Source: a virus. From it: 41,051 bases of DNA. Shown here piece by piece: positions 17,697 to 25,056 of this stretch. Made by a program: the position numbers and the translations under genes. The stretch spans positions 1-41,051 of IMG/VR virus record IMGVR_UViG_3300029258_001195; one strand, 5' to 3'. The notes beneath the pieces are model-generated. The model was not told the origin of the DNA and made no database searches. It worked only from the letters and a program-made list of their open reading frames with translations. Numbering within the stretch: position 1 is the stretch's first letter; each line of letters starts with the position of its first letter.

Positions 17697-18749
17697 ATGC
17701 CGTTCGTTGTTCCCACCCTCGCGCAGCTCCGCGCCCGTGTTCGTGCCGACATCGAGAACCGCCTCGGCGTCGGGCCGCTCCTCGACGACTCCGTCCTGGC
17801 CGTGTTCGCGGAGGTCGTCGCCGGCCAGACCCACCTGCTCCACGGGCACCTCGAGTACCTCGCGCGCCAGGTCATCCCCGACACCGCGGACAGCGACTTC
17901 CTCGTCCGGTGGGCCAACCTGTTCGGCGTCATCCGGATCGACGCGACGCCGGCGAGCGGGGACGTCACGTTCACGGGCACCGACGGGACCGCGATCCCGA
18001 CGGGCACGGTCATCCGCCGGTCGGATGGAGCCGACTACGCGACCACCGCCGACGCGACGATCTCCGGGGGCTCCGCGGTCGTCAACGTGCAGGCCGAGCT
18101 CGCCGGCACCGCCGGCAACGCGCCCGCGGCGACGAGCCTCACGCTCGTCTCGCCGATCGCCGGCGCGAACGCGACCGCGACCGTGGACACGGGGCTGACC
18201 GGCGGCGTCGAGACCGAGAGCGACGCGTCGCTCCTCTCGCGGCTCGTCGAAGTTCTCCAGACACCGCCGATGGGCGGGAGCGAGGCCGACTACGTCATCT
18301 GGGCGCGCGAGGTCGCGGAGGTCACGCGCGTCTTCGTGAAGGGCGCGCAGTTCGGGCTCGGCACGGTCGGCGTCGCAATCATGACCGACAACGCTACCGG
18401 CGGCCCGATCCCCGGGGCGGGTAAGGTCGCGGAGGTCCAGGCCGCGATCGACCTCGAGAAGCCCGTGACCGCGTCGGTCACGGTGTTCGCGCCGACCGCG
18501 GTGAACCTCTCCCCGACGATCCAGCTCGTCGGCGCCGATACCGCCGACATCCGGGCCGCGATCGAGGAGGCGCTCGCCGACCTCGTGCTCGAGCTCGGGG
18601 CGCCCGAGACGACGCTGCCGCTCTCCAAGATCCGCGAAGCTATCTCCAACGCGCCCGGGGAAGAGGACCACGTCCTGACCGCGCCGGTCGCGGACGTCAC
18701 GACCACCGCGACGCAGATCCACCAGGTCGGCACCGTCACGTTCGTCTAG
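17697..18749 (+). CDS. Baseplate J-like protein (Mu gp47-like)
   Basis: A 350-residue wedge protein. Typical elements are the N-terminal PTLAQLRARVRADIENRLG, the segment HLEYLARQVIPDTADSDFL, the beta-rich middle (ASGDVTFTGTDGTAIPTGTV) and the C-terminal IREAISNAPGEEDHVLTAP. Length is close to Mu gp47 (about 360). It forms the wedge frame with gp46 and gp48, encoded on either side. Confidence 0.92.
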   Translation: MPFVVPTLAQLRARVRADIENRLGVGPLLDDSVLAVFAEVVAGQTHLLHGHLEYLARQVIPDTADSDFLVRWANLFGVIRIDATPASGDVTFTGTDGTAIPTGTVIRRSDGADYATTADATISGGSAVVNVQAELAGTAGNAPAATSLTLVSPIAGANATATVDTGLTGGVETESDASLLSRLVEVLQTPPMGGSEADYVIWAREVAEVTRVFVKGAQFGLGTVGVAIMTDNATGGPIPGAGKVAEVQAAIDLEKPVTASVTVFAPTAVNLSPTIQLVGADTADIRAAIEEALADLVLELGAPETTLPLSKIREAISNAPGEEDHVLTAPVADVTTTATQIHQVGTVTFV

Positions 18750-18756
18750 CTCCACG

Positions 18757-21234
18757 ATGGAACCGACGCCCAACTACCTGCTGCTCGGGGACCGCAACAT
18801 GGAAGGCCGCGCGCCGGGCGCCGGTCTCCCCGCCGACTACGTCGGGCCGCACCCGAACGTCCGGTCGTGGAACGTGATTACGTCGAACCTCGACGCCGAG
18901 CTCGCCTACCTCGCGAACAACAAGAGCACCAGCGGGTTCTTCGGGTTCGGCCCGGAGCTCTCGTTCGGGACCGCCATCCGCAACTTGAACGGCGGCCGGC
19001 CAGTCACGGTGCAGAAGACCGCGGTCGAGCAATCGTCGGTGTTCCCGTTGTCGGGGATGTTCAACGATTGGGCGATTCAGAACTACACGAACGACCTGCG
19101 CGAAGCTGTGGACGTGAAGGCGGGGCTCGTCGAGTCGGGCGGGTTCTTCGACACGCTCCAGTCGCGCGGGGAGACGACCGACCTGCGCGGCGTGGTCTTC
19201 TCGATCGGGGCACTCGAGTCTCAGAACGCCGACGGGTCGGTGACAGTCGCGACGATGCGCGCGCAGACCGAGGCGTACATCGCCTACGTTCGCGAGCAGG
19301 CGGCCGCGAACGGGCTGAGTCGGCTGCCCGCGTGGGTTCCCGTGCCGTGGGTTCTCATCCTCCCGCCGCGCGACCATATCGACACGACCGCGCCGAACGT
19401 GGACGTCGTCCGCGAGGCGCTCCTCGAGATCGCCGCCAACGACCCGCACGTCCACACGGTCGATGGCGACGGGCTCGAGGTCGGGCTGAGTGTCCAGAAC
19501 ACGTCCGACTACATCGGCGTCGCGCCGCTCGAGCTCGGGGACCGCGCGGCCGAGCTCCTCGGCGAGTACCTGGCGCCGCTCCCGTTCTTCGCGCCGGTGC
19601 CGACGTTCCTCGAGCTTGAGAGCAGCGCGCCCGACCTCGACGGCAAGACCGACCGCTACGGGGGCCAGGCGCTCGACCTCCTCCCCCAAGGGCTCCTGTG
19701 GAACAAGCGCCGCGACACGAACCTGCGCGCCGTGATGGAGGCGTTCGTCCGTGAGTTCGCGCGCGTGGACTGCCGCGGCCGCGACCTGGCGCGCGAGTCG
19801 CTCCCGAGCTCGGCCGTCGAGCTCCTCGCCGATTGGGAGCGCGTGCTCGGGATCCCCGGCGGACCCGACCCGCTCCCCGGGTTCTACCTCGACGCGACCG
19901 ACGAGGGCGGCGACGTCCGCGCGTTCGCGGGCTCGCCGGACTGGCCGAACGCGTCGGACTTCCCCGAGATCGAGTTCACTCTGACCGCGTGGGTCCGCGT
20001 GAAATGGGGCCGGACCGGTGGGGCGAACGGGTGGCTCGACGCGGTCGGCGCGTTCTCGAGCGCGCAGCACCACCTGTTCCGGCGCTTCTCCTCGGGCACG
20101 AACCGGGGGCTCCGGATCCTGTTCCAAGCCGACCACGGGAACACGACCACGCTGACCGGCGGCGCCGTGGCGCCGGCGCTCTCCGTGACCGTCGAGCTCG
20201 GCGACTCGACCGGGTTCCTCCCGTTCCAGATCGCGGCCGACGATGTCGGCGCGCTGGCGGGGACCTTCCCGATCGTCGAGGCGCTCGGCTCCACCGACGA
20301 GGACGGCGTCTCGATCGCGCGCGAGTGGGCGATGGTGTCCGTTACCTACCGCGGCAAGGACGGCCCGGCCGGCGCCTCGAGCGGCGCGCTCCAGTTCTTC
20401 GTCAACGGCCAGCAGATCGGGCCGGACCTCGAGGTCCCCCCGGGCGACCGGATGCTCGAGCCCGACGCCGACGAGGGGATCACGGTCGCGCAGGACGGCT
20501 CGTTCGACCCGTGGCTCGGCGACGTGGACCAGGTCCGCGCCTACGCGCGCGTCCTCCCGCCCGACGAGCTCGCGGTGCTCTACAACGACGGGGCCGGTCG
20601 TGAGATCCACGGGAACGAGGACGCGATCGTCTACGGGTGGGAGTTCGACCTCGAGCAGGGCGGCGTCACACCCGACGCGGTCGGCGCCTACACCGGCGGG
20701 GACCTCACGCTCGGCGCCGAGGCCGCGATCTCGACCAAGCCCGACTACGGGCCGGTCCTGCCCGACCTCGTGTGCCCGAGCGCGCTCGCGGCGACCGAGA
20801 TCCTCCGCCGGTTCGAGGCGGCCGCGAAGCTCTCGTTCCAGGGGTCCGGCGCCGGCCAATCGGAGGCGTTCTTCGTCGAGCTCGCCGCGTCGCTCGGGTT
20901 CTCCGTCACGGTGGACGGGAACGAACCGTTCACGCCGGGAAGCGTCGCCGGCGACTCGATCACCCAAGGGCTGTGGGTCTTCGTCTGGGAGGTCCACGCG
21001 CCCGAGATAAACCCGGTCTTCTTCTCCGCTGGCGAGTCGGGCGCCGGCGAGCCGCTCGTCGCCGACGACGCGACGCCGCTCGTTTGCGGGCTCGAGGAGC
21101 ACAAGCCCGCCCACACTCTCGTGTTCTTCCGTTTCGACCTCGACTACACCGGGCACGCTCCGTGGAGCTCGACCGGCCCGGCCGCCGCCGGCGCCGTCGC
21201 GGTCGCGCCGTCCGTTCTCGCCACCCCGCTATAG
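18757..21234 (+). CDS. Chimeric baseplate protein: SGNH-like domain + gp48 split by a LamG-like domain
   Basis: An 825-residue protein in the Mu gp48 position, four times the usual size of about 200. Residues 1-275 resemble sialate O-acetylesterase-type SGNH hydrolases, with NYLLLGDRNMEGRA at the nucleophile block and FGFGPELSFGTAI as a second block. The usual catalytic Ser is Arg13 and the usual C-terminal DxxH reads DYIG. Residues about 299-368 are the first half of gp48 (ELLADWERVLGIPG). About 405-610 looks like a LamG/concanavalin-type jelly roll (EFTLTAWVRV, GALQFFVNGQQI, VDQVRAYARVL). About 672-825 is the second half of gp48, ending CGLEEHKPAHTLVFF. It is probably a wedge protein displaying glycan-binding domains. 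Confidence 0.8.
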   Translation: MEPTPNYLLLGDRNMEGRAPGAGLPADYVGPHPNVRSWNVITSNLDAELAYLANNKSTSGFFGFGPELSFGTAIRNLNGGRPVTVQKTAVEQSSVFPLSGMFNDWAIQNYTNDLREAVDVKAGLVESGGFFDTLQSRGETTDLRGVVFSIGALESQNADGSVTVATMRAQTEAYIAYVREQAAANGLSRLPAWVPVPWVLILPPRDHIDTTAPNVDVVREALLEIAANDPHVHTVDGDGLEVGLSVQNTSDYIGVAPLELGDRAAELLGEYLAPLPFFAPVPTFLELESSAPDLDGKTDRYGGQALDLLPQGLLWNKRRDTNLRAVMEAFVREFARVDCRGRDLARESLPSSAVELLADWERVLGIPGGPDPLPGFYLDATDEGGDVRAFAGSPDWPNASDFPEIEFTLTAWVRVKWGRTGGANGWLDAVGAFSSAQHHLFRRFSSGTNRGLRILFQADHGNTTTLTGGAVAPALSVTVELGDSTGFLPFQIAADDVGALAGTFPIVEALGSTDEDGVSIAREWAMVSVTYRGKDGPAGASSGALQFFVNGQQIGPDLEVPPGDRMLEPDADEGITVAQDGSFDPWLGDVDQVRAYARVLPPDELAVLYNDGAGREIHGNEDAIVYGWEFDLEQGGVTPDAVGAYTGGDLTLGAEAAISTKPDYGPVLPDLVCPSALAATEILRRFEAAAKLSFQGSGAGQSEAFFVELAASLGFSVTVDGNEPFTPGSVAGDSITQGLWVFVWEVHAPEINPVFFSAGESGAGEPLVADDATPLVCGLEEHKPAHTLVFFRFDLDYTGHAPWSSTGPAAAGAVAVAPSVLATPL

Positions 21235-21239
21235 CAGCC

Positions 21240-22466
21240 ATGCATCGGATCGACACCGCCACCGCCGTCAATTCCCTGTTCGTCGAGAAGGACCCGGTCC
21301 TCGGACTCGCGCCCACCGAGGTCTCCGGCGACTGGCTGAACGCGGTGCAGGAGGAGATCGTCTCGACGATCGAGGGTTCCGGGCTCGTGCTCGACAAGGC
21401 CGACAACACGCAACTGCTCCAGGCGATCGACGCGCGCGTGGCGCCCGGCGTGTTCCGCAAGAACGCGCTGATCAACGCGGCGTTCTCCGTGAACCAGCGG
21501 TTCCCCACCGCGGTCGTGACCGTCGGCGTCGCGTACACGTCGGCGACGACCGAGCCGTACTACGTGGACCGGTGGAGGTTTCAGATCCCGACCGGCGCCG
21601 GCGACCTCCGCGTGCTCCAAGACGAGCACCCGCTCGACGTGACCGCGGAGACGCTCCCGCAGAACCTCGTCGCGCCGCAGTTCTTCCTCAACCTCAACGC
21701 CGTCGCCGGATTCGCGAACGAGCCGCCGACGATGTCCCAACGGATCGAGGACGTCCGTACGTTCGCGGGGCTGAAGGTCGCGCTCTCGTTCTACGCGCGG
21801 ATCAACGCGGGCAGCACGCAGGTCGTCCCCAAGCTGATTCAGGACTTCGGGAGCACCGGCTCGTCGCCCGTCACGCTCACCGGCTCGCCGATCACGCTGA
21901 CGAGCTCGTGGAACCGGTACACCGCGTCGTTCACGCTCGGAAGCCTCGCCGGCAAGACGGTCGGGCTGTTCACCGGTGCGCCCGACCACTACCTCGAGGC
22001 GCTCCTCGAGTTCGATCAATCCGCGACGTTCGACGTGGACGTCTCGCACGTCCAGCTCGAGCGCGGCGTGCTCGCGTCCGAGTTCGAGGCGGTGCGCGAA
22101 GCCGACGAGCTCCTCTCGTGTCTCCGGTACTACGAAAAGAGCACGAACGGGGACCACGCGCCGTCGGTGTCCGAGGTCGTCTCGACCGTGAACGGCGCCT
22201 ACGTCCCCGCGTCGGGGCTCGTCAACAAAGGCGCGAACCGACCCTTCAAGGTCGTGAAGCGCGACGAGCCGACGATGACCTGGTACACGGGCGGGGTGGG
22301 CGCCTCGACGCCCGACCGGATCCTGTGGGGCGGCGTCGTGCGAACGGTCGCCGGCACCGAGGCGAGCTCGCGGAGCGCGTACGCGACGGGCTCGCCGGAA
22401 TGCACCACGGCTCCCGCGTCTCTCGACGAGTACGAATGCAATTGGGAGGCCGACGCGGAGCTCTGA
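21240..22466 (+). CDS. Tail fibre / receptor-binding protein 1
   Basis: A 408-residue fibre after gp48, the Mu fibre position. It opens with an attachment motif found in many prophage fibres (VSGDWLNAVQEEIVSTIEGS, then NTQLLQAID) that recurs at 27678. Residues about 75-285 look like a CBM4/9-type beta-sandwich, with KNALINAAFSVNQRF, YYVDRWRF and VQLERGVLASEFEA. The block ELLSCLRYYEKS then starts a C-terminal tip domain (about 285-408). It probably binds host glycan. Confidence 0.75.
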   Translation: MHRIDTATAVNSLFVEKDPVLGLAPTEVSGDWLNAVQEEIVSTIEGSGLVLDKADNTQLLQAIDARVAPGVFRKNALINAAFSVNQRFPTAVVTVGVAYTSATTEPYYVDRWRFQIPTGAGDLRVLQDEHPLDVTAETLPQNLVAPQFFLNLNAVAGFANEPPTMSQRIEDVRTFAGLKVALSFYARINAGSTQVVPKLIQDFGSTGSSPVTLTGSPITLTSSWNRYTASFTLGSLAGKTVGLFTGAPDHYLEALLEFDQSATFDVDVSHVQLERGVLASEFEAVREADELLSCLRYYEKSTNGDHAPSVSEVVSTVNGAYVPASGLVNKGANRPFKVVKRDEPTMTWYTGGVGASTPDRILWGGVVRTVAGTEASSRSAYATGSPECTTAPASLDEYECNWEADAEL

Positions 22467-22807
22467 TGCTTCCCGGCCCCGGATTCCTCGGCGAGCTCGC
22501 GCCGATCGTCGGCACGGTCTCGAGCATCCTGCTCCTCGTGTTCGTGGTGTGTCTCCGCGGACGCATGAGCCGCGTAGCGGTGGTCCTGTTCGTGCTCGGG
22601 TTCTTGTCGCTCGTCGCCGACGAGATCCATCACGCCGCGCGACTCCACGCGCCGCACGGCTCCGACCTCGGGTTACTCGAGGCGTGGCTCGGCGCGCTCG
22701 CTCCGATCCTCATCCTCGCCGCGGTCGTGGTCCACCTCCACGACCTCGGCATCCTCCGATTCCCCTCGCTCGCCGCCGATGACCCCCGAGACCGCGATCT
22801 CTCCTGA
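22466..22807 (+). CDS. Three-helix membrane protein, holin candidate
   Basis: A 113-residue protein with three likely membrane segments (about 14-31, 36-53 and 74-91) and a short charged end. The start overlaps the fibre stop (TGATG). Size and topology suit a class I holin, and the next two genes also encode small membrane proteins, but no holin family is recognised and no endolysin lies beside it. Confidence 0.5.
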   Translation: MLPGPGFLGELAPIVGTVSSILLLVFVVCLRGRMSRVAVVLFVLGFLSLVADEIHHAARLHAPHGSDLGLLEAWLGALAPILILAAVVVHLHDLGILRFPSLAADDPRDRDLS

Positions 22808-23081
22808 CGTCTGGACCTCGTTCGTCCGCGACTTCGGGCTGCCGACCTTCCTGCTCCTCCTTTTCGTCGCCGCGACGTTGTGGGGAGCTCGCCGGCTGTT
22901 CCCGCTCGCCGAGAGCCTCGTCAAGACCCATGTGGCGTTCGTTGGGGCAATGGAGGAAGAGGCTCGACGGTGCAACCAGGCGCAGGAGCAGTTCCGGGTC
23001 TACCTCAAGGAGCGCGACGACGTCCTGGCGCAAGGACTCGCGGACGTCCGTGAGGAGATCCGAGCCGGCCGGGGGGGATGA
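22779..23081 (+). CDS. Single-span membrane protein with coiled coil, holin-like candidate
   Basis: A 100-residue protein with a transmembrane segment at about residues 19-36 (GLPTFLLLLFVAATLW) followed by a long charged helix (about 45-95). This layout resembles BhlA/UviB-type holin-like phage proteins. It overlaps the previous gene by 29 nt. A holin, a pinholin regulator or an inner-membrane spanin-like part are all possible. Confidence 0.5.
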   Translation: MTPETAISPDVWTSFVRDFGLPTFLLLLFVAATLWGARRLFPLAESLVKTHVAFVGAMEEEARRCNQAQEQFRVYLKERDDVLAQGLADVREEIRAGRGG

Positions 23082-23160
23082 CCCGGACCCCGGTCCGGCG
23101 TGTCTGATTTTCGCGGCGCTCGTGCTCCTGTGGCTCCTGTCGGTCGTGGCGGGACGCTGA
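23050..23160 (+). CDS. Tiny membrane peptide, possible
   Basis: A 36-codon open frame starting at a GTG inside the end of the preceding gene. It has a short charged start and one hydrophobic segment (CLIFAALVLLWLLSVVAG) ending in Arg. The TM segment lies outside the upstream gene, and a nested lysis peptide is conceivable. The only evidence is the clean hydrophobic stretch in otherwise unexplained sequence. Confidence 0.35.
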   Translation: MRRSEPAGGDDPDPGPACLIFAALVLLWLLSVVAGR

Positions 23161-23272
23161 TAGGCTCGCCTCCGGAGATCGCTCCTCCACGCCCCCGCAT
23201 CGTCCCCGGGACAAAAAGCCCGCGCAGTTCGATCGGGGGCACCTTCCACCGCTCAACCCCCGGACGAATCCG

Positions 23273-23719
23273 ATGGCTAACTTCTGGTACCTCGAGGGGC
23301 TCCTCGCGCTGTTCAAGGGCGAGATCGACCTGGAGAACGACACCCTCCGCGTGCTCCTCGTGATGACGAACACGACGGCCGACACCGACACGACGGCCAA
23401 GTTCGTCGGCGACGTCGGCACGCTCGACGAGCACGACGGCACGCCGTACGCGCGCCAGACCCTCGTGCAGTCGCCGCCCGCGATCGACGCCCCGAACAGC
23501 CGCGTCGAGCTCCCGGCCGCCGCGACCGTGTTCTCGAGCCTCGGCGTCGGGACGCGCGACGTGCAGGCCGCGCTCCTCTACAAGTTCGTGACCGTGGACG
23601 GGGACAGCCCGCTCCTCGTCTACTTCGATTCGGGCGGGTTCCCGTTCTCGCCGAGCGGCGCCGACCTGACGATCAACTGGAACGCCGAGGGCGCCGTCCA
23701 GATCCGGAGCGGCACCTGA
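23273..23719 (+). CDS. Phage structural protein of unknown function
   Basis: A 148-residue beta-rich protein without signal or membrane segment. It has the pattern ALFKGEIDLENDTLRVLLVM then TPYARQTL then DVQAALLYKF, which I associate with small phage proteins encoded near fibres, but no domain name is certain. It is separated from upstream genes by a 112-nt spacer holding nothing recognisable apart from a purine-poor leader, and its stop overlaps the sulfatase start. Probably a virion or fibre-associated protein. Confidence 0.5.
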   Translation: MANFWYLEGLLALFKGEIDLENDTLRVLLVMTNTTADTDTTAKFVGDVGTLDEHDGTPYARQTLVQSPPAIDAPNSRVELPAAATVFSSLGVGTRDVQAALLYKFVTVDGDSPLLVYFDSGGFPFSPSGADLTINWNAEGAVQIRSGT

Positions 23720-25053
23720 TGAGAAGCCCGGTCCCCGCGCTCCTCCTGTCGGTGTGCGGGGCCGTGGCTCTCGAGGCGTTCCAGTTCGAGCCCGGCCCCG
23801 CGCTCCCGCTCCGCCCGCTCGACGTCGTCCTGGTGGACCTCGACGACGTCGGGACGTTCGACCTCGAGGACGACCCGACGGTCGCGACGCCGAACCTCGA
23901 CGCATTCCGGGCGAGCTCGGCGCGGTTCGCGCGCGCGTACACGACCGGACCGGTCTGCAGCGCGTCTCGGGTCTCGGCTCTCCTCGGGGTCTACTCGAGG
24001 CGCCAGGGGATCGGGAGGATCATCAAGAAGGGCGACCCGAACGACGTCGAGCAGGACGCGCCGACGCTCGCGGACGCGTTCACGCGCGCCGGCTACCGGA
24101 CCTGCAAGGTCGGGAAATGGCACCTCTCGGCCGGCGTCGAGTACCCGCTCGAGGACGCGCCCGAGCTCCTCGGGTTCGAGTTCGCGCGCGCGGTCGCGTC
24201 GCACAACCTCGGGGCCACCGCCGGCGCCGGTACCTACTTCTCGTGGGGCCGGATCGACGACGGGGTCGAGACCGTGACGACCGAGTACGCGACCGCCGCC
24301 CAAGCTCGAGCGGCTCGGGAGTGGTGGCTCGAGCACGAGGGCGAGCCGCGGTTCCTGTGGCTCTCGTTCACCGCCGCCCACGCGCCGTTCCACGAGGCGC
24401 CGGCCCCGTACTACACCGGGCCGCCGACGGCCGGGGACGGGCGCCTCGAGTTCGAGAGCATGATCGAGGCGCTCGACGACCGGCTCGGCACCGTGCTCGA
24501 GGTTCTCGATCCGTGCACGACGCTCGTGGTCGTCTCGTGCGACAACGGCTCGGCCATGCCGCCGCCGCCGCCGGTGCCCGTGTTCGCGAAGGCCGGCGCC
24601 CCGGGAGTCACCGAGCTCGCGATCGAGACCCCGCTCTACGTCCGCGGCCCCGGCATCCGTCCGGGAGCTCGTCGCCAGCTCGTCTCCGTCCTCGACCTTT
24701 GGGCGACGCTCGAGGAGCTCCTCGGGCTCCCGATCCCGGCCCCGACCGACGGGGTCTCGTTCGCCGGCGCGCTCGTGCCGTGGAGCTCGGCGCCGCCGCG
24801 GGAGTGGCTGTTTGCGGAGCGGTTCTTCCCGAACTACGCGCCCGAGCTCGGCGAGCCCGGGCCGGCGGGGTTCAACGCGCGCGAGCGCGCGATCGTCCGC
24901 GCCGACGGGTGGAAGCTCCGCGTGGATGAGACGGGCGGGGCCGAGGCGTTCCGCGGGCTGTTCCACCTCCCGAGCGACCCGCTCGAGCTCGCGCCCGTGG
25001 ACGACCCGGCGCTCGAGCTCGAGCTCCAGGCGCTCCTCGACCTGTTCCCGTAG
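23719..25053 (+). CDS. Sulfatase (type I, formylglycine-dependent)
   Basis: A 444-residue sulfatase that should hydrolyse sulfate esters, probably on a sulfated glycan. The expected blocks appear in order: metal Asp42/Asp43 in VVLVDLDDVG, TPNLDAFRASSARFARAYTT, the formylglycine core C80-S-A-S-R84 (CxAxR), AGYRTCKVGKWHL with active-site Lys and His, LSFTAAHAPF, SCDNG, and TPLYVRGPGIRPG. Cys80 must be converted to formylglycine by a host enzyme, and Ala in place of the common Pro is within known variation. A hydrophobic N-terminus (about 5-20) may be a signal peptide. The ATG overlaps the previous stop. A sulfatase among fibre genes is very unusual; it may trim the host coat. Confidence 0.92.
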   Translation: MRSPVPALLLSVCGAVALEAFQFEPGPALPLRPLDVVLVDLDDVGTFDLEDDPTVATPNLDAFRASSARFARAYTTGPVCSASRVSALLGVYSRRQGIGRIIKKGDPNDVEQDAPTLADAFTRAGYRTCKVGKWHLSAGVEYPLEDAPELLGFEFARAVASHNLGATAGAGTYFSWGRIDDGVETVTTEYATAAQARAAREWWLEHEGEPRFLWLSFTAAHAPFHEAPAPYYTGPPTAGDGRLEFESMIEALDDRLGTVLEVLDPCTTLVVVSCDNGSAMPPPPPVPVFAKAGAPGVTELAIETPLYVRGPGIRPGARRQLVSVLDLWATLEELLGLPIPAPTDGVSFAGALVPWSSAPPREWLFAERFFPNYAPELGEPGPAGFNARERAIVRADGWKLRVDETGGAEAFRGLFHLPSDPLELAPVDDPALELELQALLDLFP

Positions 25054-25056
25054 GCC

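Noticed and set aside
23100-23363. Short plus-strand frame spanning the spacer and the start of the 23273 gene
   Set aside because: Its second half is a shadow of the next gene and its first half has low-complexity Pro/Arg content.
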